From: Porticoccaceae bacterium
Lineage (GTDB): Bacteria; Pseudomonadota; Gammaproteobacteria; Pseudomonadales; Porticoccaceae
DNA length: 12,714 nucleotides
NCBI GenBank assembly: GCA_002701765.1
Contig: NZXB01000024.1
Coordinates: 1 to 12,714, forward strand
Direction: 5' to 3'
Below, piece by piece: positions 1 through 6,094 of the stretch. The number at the start of each line of letters is the position of its first letter. Within the stretch, counting starts at the first letter, position 1. The position numbers and the translations under genes are program-made. The notes under the pieces are model-generated. The model saw only the letters and a list, made by a program, of their open reading frames with translations, searched no databases and was not told the origin of the DNA.

Positions 1-3
1 GTA

Positions 4-19
4 AAAGATCTGGATCTTT
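4..19. repeat. Short dyad at left edge
   Basis: AAAGATC and GATCTTT are perfect inverted arms of 7 bases separated by TG. A two-base spacer is too short for a stable RNA hairpin loop, so a protein-binding site or chance is more likely than a terminator. Its context lies outside the window. Confidence 0.3.
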
Positions 20-309
20 AAAATCTTTCAATTTCTTCCCACATCAAAAACTTTAGGAAAATGAGGTTAGCGTTTATCTCAACGCATTTTTCCAGGACTC
101 GGTTAAAAATGATTTTAATCATGGAGGCTATGGAATCTGATTTGGGGGACTGCAAGCAATGGGCTGGTGGAGGAGGAATAAGATCAAAAATGCTTTGCTA
201 ACAATATTTTCGATTCGTGCTCGTGTCAGCTCAATGACCCGACTGTTTTTGTTTTTCACAGCTGAGCTTAAAAAAATGCGGTGATATGAACTTTTGATTT
301 AGCCTTGTT

Positions 310-336
310 TAACCTGATCTTAGGTTAGATTTTTTT
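310..336 (+). terminator. Weak intrinsic-terminator-like hairpin
   Basis: TAACCT (310-315) pairs with AGGTTA (322-327) around a six-base loop, followed by GA and a run of seven T residues (330-336). The shape is that of a Rho-independent terminator, but the six-pair stem is short and has only two G-C pairs. It could end a transcript entering from the left or attenuate transcription into the permease operon. Confidence 0.35.
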
Positions 337-351
337 GCCAGAGTCTTCAAA

Positions 352-390
352 GAACTTTAAGTTTTTTAATGTAAACTTAGATTAAAGTTC
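352..390. promoter_or_regulatory. Nested inverted repeats upstream of the permease operon, candidate operator
   Basis: An outer perfect 9-base inverted repeat (GAACTTTAA at 352-360, TTAAAGTTC at 382-390) encloses and slightly overlaps an inner 7-base one (TAAGTTT at 358-364, AAACTTA at 373-379). The pair lies 24 bases before the permease ATG. Nested dyads in this place are typical of binding sites for dimeric repressors or LysR-type activators, but no regulator gene is visible here to match. The region is AT-rich, which raises the chance of accidental dyads. Confidence 0.4.
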
Positions 391-413
391 ATTGACAATT
401 TGGAGCATGCAAA

Positions 414-1766
414 ATGAAATCGCCAAACGGGATCCGGCAAGATGATTCTCATTCCAAATCAATGCGAAAAGTGGCTCTGACAGCACTGGCGGGAACAAGT
501 GTAGAGTGGTATGATTTTTTTCTCTATGCCACAGCAGCCGCGCTTGTTTTTCCTGTGGCATTTTTTCCGGAAAGCACCCCTACGATGGGCCTGATCTTAT
601 CATTTGGCACCTTTGCATTTGGATTTATTGCTCGTCCCTTGGGAGGCATAATTTTTGGGCATTGGGGTGACAAGGTTGGTCGGAAGAGGACTTTGGTGAT
701 AGCTCTTGTCCTAATGGGGACAGCCTCCACATTGATTGGTTTATTGCCCACTTATGCAATGATCGGAATAACAGCGCCGATTCTCCTGAGCATACTGCGC
801 TTTGCGCAGGGCCTAGCGATTGGAGGTCAGTGGGGCGGTGCTATGCTGCTAGTCACGGAGAGTGCGCCGGACAATCAACGGGGACACTATGGAGCTTATG
901 CGCAGGCTGGTGCGCCAGTGGGAGTAATTCTGGCTAACCTAGCGTTTATACTGATCAGTTCTAATGTATCTGAGGAGTTCTTCATGACTTGGGGCTGGAG
1001 GATCCCATTCCTTGCCAGCGTAGTGTTGATAGCAATTAGCATGTATGTGCAGTTAAATATGGAGGACACGGAAGCCTTCAGGGAGTTGGAGGAGCGGAAG
1101 GATAAGCGTGATCTGGGATCGGGCAAGAGACTGGGCGAAGAACGGTCTCCTATTCTTGAGGCCATGGAGAGATATCCCAGGCAAATTCTGCTTGCTGCAG
1201 GCGCTTTCCTATCAGTGCAGGTCACCTTTTATATTTTAATTGGATTTGTCCTAGCCTATGGCAGCGACCCTGATGGGGCCGCAATGAGACGAGAAACCCT
1301 ATTGCTTGCGGTATTGATTGGATCTGCAGTCCAGATAGCCGCTCAGTTTGTTGCCGCTGGTTACTCCGATAGGCATGGCCGCCGGGGTATTTTTATGCTT
1401 GGTGCTGCTTTACTTGGTTTTTGGGGTTTTGTTCTATTCCCGCTGATCGATACCGGAAGTTTTTGGTTAACCGTTATCGGCATCACCGGAGGACTGGTTT
1501 TTGTTGGGATGATGTATGGGCCTCAGGCAGCTTTTTATACGGAGCTATTTAGTACTGAGGTTCGCTACTCAGGCGCCTCTCTTGGTTATCAGCTGGGCGC
1601 TATAATCGGCGGTGCTTTCGCGCCAACTATTGCGACGGCCTTGTGGCGGGAGAGCACTATAGGTATTCTCGGAGTATCCATCTACATTGCCTGTGCAGCG
1701 ATAGCGACCATTCTGTCGGTAACGTTCCTCACCGAGACGTTTGAATCCAGCTTGCAAGACACCTGA
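414..1766 (+). CDS. MFS transporter, metabolite:H+ symporter (MHS) family
   Basis: An inner-membrane secondary transporter of about twelve hydrophobic segments, 450 residues, the usual length for the MHS branch that includes shikimate, proline/betaine and alpha-ketoglutarate permeases. Seen in the sequence: the MHS signature EWYDFF at 31-36, the loop 2-3 motif GHWGDKVGRKR at 82-92, a second half-motif SDRHGRRG at 319-325 region, and a GPQAAFYTELF stretch near 369-379 followed by VRYSGASLGYQ, all typical of the family. A highly charged cytoplasmic stretch (about 218-256) sits between the two halves. The ATG at 414 has GGAG eight bases upstream. It is the first gene of a rightward run, and the next gene starts 17 bases after its stop. 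It probably imports an organic acid or zwitterion that feeds the pathway encoded downstream; the substrate is not readable from sequence. Confidence 0.93.
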   Translation: MKSPNGIRQDDSHSKSMRKVALTALAGTSVEWYDFFLYATAAALVFPVAFFPESTPTMGLILSFGTFAFGFIARPLGGIIFGHWGDKVGRKRTLVIALVLMGTASTLIGLLPTYAMIGITAPILLSILRFAQGLAIGGQWGGAMLLVTESAPDNQRGHYGAYAQAGAPVGVILANLAFILISSNVSEEFFMTWGWRIPFLASVVLIAISMYVQLNMEDTEAFRELEERKDKRDLGSGKRLGEERSPILEAMERYPRQILLAAGAFLSVQVTFYILIGFVLAYGSDPDGAAMRRETLLLAVLIGSAVQIAAQFVAAGYSDRHGRRGIFMLGAALLGFWGFVLFPLIDTGSFWLTVIGITGGLVFVGMMYGPQAAFYTELFSTEVRYSGASLGYQLGAIIGGAFAPTIATALWRESTIGILGVSIYIACAAIATILSVTFLTETFESSLQDT

Positions 1767-1782
1767 TATCTGGAGGAATATT

Positions 1783-2484
1783 GTGATAGAAGAAAATGAA
1801 AAGCTACGAAGTTTGGTTCTAGAAGCTTGCAGAGGATTGGCGGCTTACGGTTTAGGGTCTGGGATTGGAGGCCATGTTTCTGTGCGATATCCAAATAAAC
1901 CTTTTTTCTATATGCATGTATTTGAGCGGACATTCGAAGAGATGCAGCTTGAAGATATCATTTTATTCGATTTTGAGGGAAAATCTGTAAGTTCGAATCG
2001 GTCTCCAAGTCAAGGCATTGAGTTTCATCATGGCATCTACAAGCAGCGTGAGGATGTCCAAGCCATCGTACATTCCCATGGTTTTTGGATAACTGCTCAG
2101 GCAGCTTTTGCGCGTCCCCCTCGCATATTTAATAACGTTTCTACTGTATTTTATGAACGAACTGCAGTGAGTCCAAATGATGATTTTGCATCAATTTCTC
2201 AGTCGTTGGGGTCTGATGATATAGCCATCGTCATACCCTGGCATGGAGCGATCACACTGGGGTCAACGTTGGGAGAGGCCGTATCGAGGCACGTCGTCTT
2301 TGGCTATACTGCTCGAATGGATGTGACGTTGCCGACGAGCGCTCCCACGATGCTCGTTGAACAGTGCTCCAGTCTAAGGGAGTTGGTGGAGCAGGCTGGC
2401 TACTTCGACGAAACTTGGGCGTTAATCAGACGAAAAGCTAAAGCCGCATATAATGTGGATAGGGTGATTCCCCTAATGTCCTGA
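1783..2484 (+). CDS. Class II aldolase/adducin family protein
   Basis: A cytoplasmic metal-dependent lyase fold of 233 residues. Family members cleave or decarboxylate hydroxylated carbonyl compounds. The GTG at 1783 is chosen because GGAGG lies just upstream (1772-1776); an in-frame TTG at 1741 would overlap the permease and lacks a clear binding site. Visible motifs: GIGGHVSVR at 27-35 (the family glycine-rich loop, in the GH form rather than the GN form of fuculose aldolase), FHHGIY at 81-86, the metal histidines HSHG (97 and 99) and WHGAI (His154). Aligned by eye to L-fuculose-1-phosphate aldolase, the position of its catalytic Glu73 appears to be Gly78, as in many adducin-like members, so retro-aldol chemistry is uncertain and a decarboxylase-like or other role is possible. 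It lies between the permease and the hydratase genes, so it probably acts on the same pathway intermediate. Confidence 0.85.
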   Translation: MIEENEKLRSLVLEACRGLAAYGLGSGIGGHVSVRYPNKPFFYMHVFERTFEEMQLEDIILFDFEGKSVSSNRSPSQGIEFHHGIYKQREDVQAIVHSHGFWITAQAAFARPPRIFNNVSTVFYERTAVSPNDDFASISQSLGSDDIAIVIPWHGAITLGSTLGEAVSRHVVFGYTARMDVTLPTSAPTMLVEQCSSLRELVEQAGYFDETWALIRRKAKAAYNVDRVIPLMS

Positions 2485-2653
2485 CCCATCCAACAACAAT
2501 TTCGATGCCAGACAATTTTGGGCGTATGTTTGGAGGCGATGCAAAGCAAGAGCATATGGCTAATTTCGAAATAAAGAATTAATATTCTCCACTGGGAAAA
2601 CACGCATGTGGGTGTATCTTAAACTATCCGACTCACAAAGAGGAGTTTGATCC

Positions 2654-3745
2654 ATGGATGAATCCGAAGTCGGGACCATATCAGAAGAAGCGCTTATAAT
2701 GCTGCGTGAAGAGATTGGGCGTGAGTCTGCGCTCCCACAATTTAATACCTGCGCGTCGCAAGATGCTATAAGGCATTATGTTTTGGGGCGAGGCGATGAT
2801 AACCCTCTGTTCTGTGACGAAAGTTATGCTGCGCGATCCAGGTATGACGGTATTATTGCTCCCAACACTTTTCTGCTTACCTGCGGTTTCCCGCGTTCGC
2901 GAGGATTACCTGGCGTCCACGCACTTTTCACTGGTATTGACTTTCATTTTCATGATCCTGTGAAAGTTGGGACGAGGATTAGTGCAAAGTCTTCGCTCCA
3001 TGAGTTATCAGAACGGATTGGTGAGTATGCAGGTCGACAGATTCAGCAAACCACTTGTACTAAATACATCTCAGAGCAAGGTCAGCCGCTGGCGACGCTA
3101 TATTCTCATGCCTTTCGTATGGAAAGGAAGAAGGCAGGTGGGAGAGGCAAATATTCCCAGTTATCACGAAAGATTTATACAGACGAGGAGATGCAGGAAA
3201 TTGCAGAGGCTTATCGAGAAGAAGGAATGTCTCGTAGGGGGGCAGATAAGCGGTTTTGGAGCGATGTTTCAATCGGGGATGAAATGCCGACCATGGTTAA
3301 AGGTCCTCTAACAGTGACTGATAATATCGCTTTTTTGATTGGTTTTGGAACCGTTTTTGTTCGAGCGCACAGGCAGTGGCATGAATTTAGGGAGCGACAT
3401 CCCGGAGTGGGGGTAAAAGACCAGTTTGGCGTTTGGGATGTTCCTGAAAGGGTACACTGGGATGAGAATCTTGCCGCTTCAGTTGGTATGCCGGGTCCAT
3501 ATGATTATGGACCACAGCGGATTGCTTGGATTGATCATGCAATCGCCGAATGGATGGGAGATGATGGCTGGTTGAGTAGACTAAACGTCAAGCTCACAGC
3601 CCCTAATTTTGTTGGGGACACCAGTTGGATTCGAGGTTCGGTGGTAGAAAAACGCAATCGAAACATCATCATCATTAAGCTATGTGTCACTGACCATCGT
3701 GGCAGAGAAACCGCCACAGCAAATGCAGAGGTGGTCTTACCGTGA
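2654..3745 (+). CDS. Double hot-dog MaoC-like acyl-CoA dehydratase/hydratase
   Basis: A 363-residue cytoplasmic protein with two hot-dog domains. The N-terminal half (about 20-155) matches the MaoC-type dehydratase N-terminal pattern, with GDDNPLFCD at 47-55 and YDGIIAPNTF at 64-73. The hydratase-2 histidine of the D-x-N-P-x-H motif is replaced by Phe53 there. The C-terminal half (about 200-363) contains VHWDENLAASVG (267-278) then GPYDYG, which looks like the H-x-D part of the active site. Family members add or remove water across the double bond of CoA thioesters, often bulky ones from steroid, terpenoid or aromatic breakdown. The ATG at 2654 follows GAGGAG (2640-2645). A 169-base gap separates it from the aldolase, and its stop overlaps the next GTG start. 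The exact substrate is unknown. Confidence 0.85.
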   Translation: MDESEVGTISEEALIMLREEIGRESALPQFNTCASQDAIRHYVLGRGDDNPLFCDESYAARSRYDGIIAPNTFLLTCGFPRSRGLPGVHALFTGIDFHFHDPVKVGTRISAKSSLHELSERIGEYAGRQIQQTTCTKYISEQGQPLATLYSHAFRMERKKAGGRGKYSQLSRKIYTDEEMQEIAEAYREEGMSRRGADKRFWSDVSIGDEMPTMVKGPLTVTDNIAFLIGFGTVFVRAHRQWHEFRERHPGVGVKDQFGVWDVPERVHWDENLAASVGMPGPYDYGPQRIAWIDHAIAEWMGDDGWLSRLNVKLTAPNFVGDTSWIRGSVVEKRNRNIIIIKLCVTDHRGRETATANAEVVLP

Positions 3746-4179
3746 CTCAAGGAAATACTAAACTGAAGTCAAGTGATACTGGGGATAAAGATCATTGGAC
3801 GTATGACCGTTTTGTTGAAGGATCTGCAATTGGATCAACCTTGAAACAACTTGACTACAATACGATAGATAGATGGAATGTTATTTATGACTCTGGCCGT
3901 TTTCTTGATCATATGCCTCGTGGATTGGCGCAAGTAATCATAATGTCTGCGTATACCGAAGTGGTGCAACCTCGGCCCCCGGGGAATTTGCATTTGGGGC
4001 AAAATGTTGAAGTTTATGGCATTCCCAAAGTCGGTGACCAAATGTCTTGTAAAGTTTTTTGCATTGGCAAGCAAAAGAAGAAAGGGAAGTGCTTGGTGAC
4101 CTTTCAAGTGGATGTTGGATTGGTATCAACGAGCGTCACGCTTTTTAAAGGCCAGTTGACTGTTTTATGGGCAAGGTGA
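3742..4179 (+). CDS. Small hot-dog/MaoC-like protein, probable partner subunit
   Basis: A 145-residue protein that I read as a single hot-dog domain from its position and layout: a long helix-like stretch around residues 58-74, then alternating strands through 90-145 with the VGDQ turn (97-100) usual before the third strand. I see no D-x-N-P-x-H hydratase motif and no acidic catalytic pair, so it may be a non-catalytic or scaffold subunit. The GTG start at 3742 overlaps the TGA stop of the preceding dehydratase (GTGA), and a GAGGTGG ribosome site lies at 3727-3733, so the two are translationally coupled and likely form one complex. Heteromeric hydratases built from unequal MaoC-like chains, such as ChsH1-ChsH2 in mycobacterial cholesterol breakdown, give a precedent. 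Family assignment is moderate because the motif evidence is indirect. Confidence 0.65.
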   Translation: MTQGNTKLKSSDTGDKDHWTYDRFVEGSAIGSTLKQLDYNTIDRWNVIYDSGRFLDHMPRGLAQVIIMSAYTEVVQPRPPGNLHLGQNVEVYGIPKVGDQMSCKVFCIGKQKKKGKCLVTFQVDVGLVSTSVTLFKGQLTVLWAR

Positions 4180-4189
4180 GACGAAGACT

Positions 4190-4600
4190 ATGAGAGCCAA
4201 TTTGCCTTCAACTCTTTTGAGTTCTTCTTTGTCTGTCGCACAAGATCTAATTGACCGGTTTGCAGAACTAGCGGATGACTATAACCCCATTCATACTGAC
4301 CCAGATTTCGCCAAAGATTCTCCCATGGGGCAAATAATTGCGCATGGTTCATTGTCCATTGGTCTCATCTGGAATTCTATAGAGAAAACCCTATTCAATA
4401 AATGGCTTATTGGTGCCTCGCTGGATGTCCGCTTGAGGCGCCCTGTATACTTGGGGGACGATATAGTATCGGCGGGCGTTTTAAGGAGTGACGGTTATAG
4501 CTATGATGTGTGGGTTAGCAATCAGCGTGGTGATCAAGTAATTAAAGGCATTTTCATTATCAGAAAAGATATTTTTATCGGTGACAATCGGGACACCTAA
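4190..4600 (+). CDS. MaoC-family (R)-specific enoyl-CoA hydratase-like protein
   Basis: A 136-residue single hot-dog protein with the full hydratase-2 signature: D30-Y-N-P-I-H35-T-D37 followed by IIAHGSLSIGL (49-59), where Asp30 and His35 are the expected catalytic pair and Ser54 follows the H-G. Enzymes of this type hydrate trans-2-enoyl-CoA to (R)-3-hydroxyacyl-CoA, or run the reverse dehydration. The length matches small stand-alone members. The ATG at 4190 is ten bases after the stop of the preceding gene, with only a weak binding site (GGTGAG), which fits translation coupled to the upstream hot-dog genes. It is the last gene of the rightward operon and is probably the catalytically canonical hydratase of the three. 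Confidence 0.9.
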   Translation: MRANLPSTLLSSSLSVAQDLIDRFAELADDYNPIHTDPDFAKDSPMGQIIAHGSLSIGLIWNSIEKTLFNKWLIGASLDVRLRRPVYLGDDIVSAGVLRSDGYSYDVWVSNQRGDQVIKGIFIIRKDIFIGDNRDT

Positions 4601-4624
4601 TATGTCCTTTGATTAGTTCACTCC

Positions 4625-4636
4625 TCTGGGCCCAGA
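4625..4636. repeat. Perfect 12-base palindrome TCTGGGCCCAGA
   Basis: The sequence equals its own reverse complement and starts 25 bases after the last hydratase stop codon. With no loop it is a poor RNA hairpin. It may be a protein-binding site or chance. Confidence 0.35.
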
Positions 4637-4884
4637 TATCGTGAGTCATTATTATTTGTTGTGGAGAGGATTCGTAAATTTCATCTCATTTAAGGATTTC
4701 GCACTCGAACTAATTCATTTTCTGCTTTTAATTACTATCCCGGTAACAGCAGATACAAAAGCACTTTTTACAAATTTAAGTGCGCATATTAACCAATCAC
4801 ACTAGCCGGAAAAACTTACCAACCAAGCTAATCTGTTATTGGCGGACCGAGCTCATTGTCAATTGAAATAATGCCTGCATATAT

Positions 4885-4912
4885 CGCCCCAGTCGTTACC
4901 TGAGTTGGGGCG
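4885..4912. terminator. GC-rich hairpin in the convergent gap, possible bidirectional terminator
   Basis: CGCCCCA (4885-4891) pairs perfectly with TGGGGCG (4906-4912), extendable inward by one G-T pair, around a loop of about a dozen bases. Placement between two converging operons is right for a shared terminator. On neither strand is the stem followed by a real T-run, so a Rho-independent function is unproven. Confidence 0.4.
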
Positions 4913-4965
4913 GAGTAATTGGAGGCAGAATTATGGTCCGTCAGTCGGCAGGCCGAAATTCCAAC

Positions 4966-5922
4966 TTATTCCTGAATCATTTCGATCCCTGCGGCACCGG
5001 CTGTTTGATCTAAGCTTTCCATTGGCCACAGCAGATCTTTTTCCAAACTTAGGCCAGCCCCCAGTGTTTTGGAAAATTCGCTGAAGACATAATCTATATC
5101 CCATTTGTCGTCGTGGTTGCTACTTAGAGATGCTTCGTGACGAGGTTCGCTCCAGCGGATATATTTGAAACCATATGAACCAAAAATTCTTCCGCTGATG
5201 TGCGAGGCTTCGGGTGACGCGAGATAAACCACTAGTGGTGGAACTGTGTCAGCCCTCTGATCCGGAGGGGCGGCCTCACTTGGCTTAACATCTGCGTCCG
5301 GGTAGTAAGAATCGGCCATCCTGGTCATTGACGCTTGGGTCATACAATTTGCTGTAACTTTGTAGCTTACCATGGCATTGGCAATCGCTCTTGTCAGACC
5401 AACGACTGCTCCTTTTGCCGCAGCATAAGCAAACGTATCAGGCACTCCAGACATAAAGGAATCAGAGGTGAAATTAATTAGCCTTCCATACTCTCTTCGC
5501 TCTTTCCAATGAAGAACCGCAAAATGACTTGTATGCATCATGCCATCCATATGTACTTTTCTAAGCGAATCCCAATCATCTTTGGTTACGTCGGCAATGT
5601 TGTTCACTCTGAAATTACCGGCTCCGTTAACCAGGATGTCAAGTTTTCCATAAATATCAATGGTCGATTGCACGAGTCGTTCAGCCGAGTTCCAGTCTGA
5701 GACATCGCACGCAATTGCGACTGCCTCTCCACCTTGTTGAATTATTTCATGAGCTACAATTTCTGCGGGCTCAGAGGAATGACCGGAGCCATCCACAGAA
5801 CTGCCGTTATCAGCTATCACAACCTTAGCGCCCTCTTTAGCCATCATATGAGCATTGCATCTGCCGACTCCCCGGGCAGCCCCAGTAATTACAGCAACTT
5901 TGTCTTCTAGCTTTCCTGTCAT
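4966..5922 (-). CDS. Short-chain dehydrogenase/reductase (SDR), MFE-2-like
   Basis: A 318-residue NAD(P)-dependent oxidoreductase that likely oxidises a secondary alcohol or 3-hydroxyacyl-CoA. Visible in order: the cofactor-binding TGAARGVG (13-20), the Asp73 region CDVSDW, NGAG (99-102), the catalytic serine within FTSDS (Ser153 or Ser155) and YAAAK (Tyr166, Lys170). The usual catalytic-tetrad Asn position reads VHMDG with His124, a form common in the multifunctional-enzyme-2-like branch. About 60 residues beyond the normal 250-residue core (256-318) also fit that branch, whose members extend past the Rossmann core. The ATG at 5922 has AAGAGG about 10 bases upstream. It is the last gene of the leftward group, 172 bases after the quinoprotein, so it may share that transcript or have its own promoter. 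Confidence 0.92.
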   Translation of the reverse strand: MTGKLEDKVAVITGAARGVGRCNAHMMAKEGAKVVIADNGSSVDGSGHSSEPAEIVAHEIIQQGGEAVAIACDVSDWNSAERLVQSTIDIYGKLDILVNGAGNFRVNNIADVTKDDWDSLRKVHMDGMMHTSHFAVLHWKERREYGRLINFTSDSFMSGVPDTFAYAAAKGAVVGLTRAIANAMVSYKVTANCMTQASMTRMADSYYPDADVKPSEAAPPDQRADTVPPLVVYLASPEASHISGRIFGSYGFKYIRWSEPRHEASLSSNHDDKWDIDYVFSEFSKTLGAGLSLEKDLLWPMESLDQTAGAAGIEMIQE

Positions 5923-5999
5923 AGCTTATTTGCCTCTTATTCGGATTTGTCGTTTTAACTTTTTTCCTGAATTCAGTGTTTAGTGTAACCGTAGCACAT

Positions 6000-6027
6000 A
6001 ATTATTAATCGATAATTTTTGAAAAAT
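6000..6027. promoter_or_regulatory. AT-rich dyads upstream of the SDR
   Basis: Two adjacent dyads lie in the 172-base gap before the SDR: AATTAT/ATAATT (6000-6005 and 6012-6017) and ATTTTT-G-AAAAAT (6015-6027). They could mark an operator or promoter for separate control of the SDR, or simply reflect AT-rich composition. I see no clear -35/-10 pair. Confidence 0.25.
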
Positions 6028-6094
6028 GCTGTTTCACACTTCTAAAGCTTGTGATCAAAAATGACTAAAAACCCCAGATATCAAATTTTAAATT

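Larger units (their letters stand above)
1..413. other. Non-coding leader region upstream of the permease operon
   Basis: No open frame of gene length is visible on either strand; all three forward frames hit stops within about 60 bases of the left edge and the minus strand is also broken by stops. The stretch is AT-rich. It contains a short dyad at 4-19, a weak hairpin followed by seven T residues at 310-336, and nested inverted repeats at 352-390 just before the permease. A good ribosome binding site (GGAG, 402-405) sits eight bases before the permease ATG. I could not identify a convincing sigma-70 promoter. Confidence 0.6.
4601..4965. other. Convergent intergenic region between the two operons
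   Basis: This 365-base gap lies between the 3' ends of the rightward hydratase operon and the leftward SDR. I find no open frame with a ribosome site. It holds a perfect 12-base palindrome near the hydratase end and a GC-rich hairpin at 4885-4912. No long T-tract follows either element, so how the two transcripts end is unclear. Confidence 0.55.

Noticed and set aside
392..420. TTGACA at 392-397 as the -35 box of the permease promoter
   Set aside because: A -10 box at the usual spacing would fall inside the coding sequence, downstream of the ribosome binding site and the ATG at 414.
1741..1782. Upstream TTG start for the class II aldolase
   Set aside because: It lies inside the permease gene with no ribosome site; the GTG at 1783 directly follows GGAGG.
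2505..2582. A 25-codon frame between the aldolase and the double hot-dog gene
   Set aside because: No ribosome binding site precedes it and its translation matches no family I know.
2967..3311. 114-codon frame inside the double hot-dog gene
   Set aside because: It lies in another frame of a clear coding sequence and shows no domain motif.
6034..6054. TCACA...TGTGA as a CRP site before the SDR
   Set aside because: The half-sites are in the opposite order and the spacing of 11 bases is not that of a CRP site (TGTGA-N6-TCACA).
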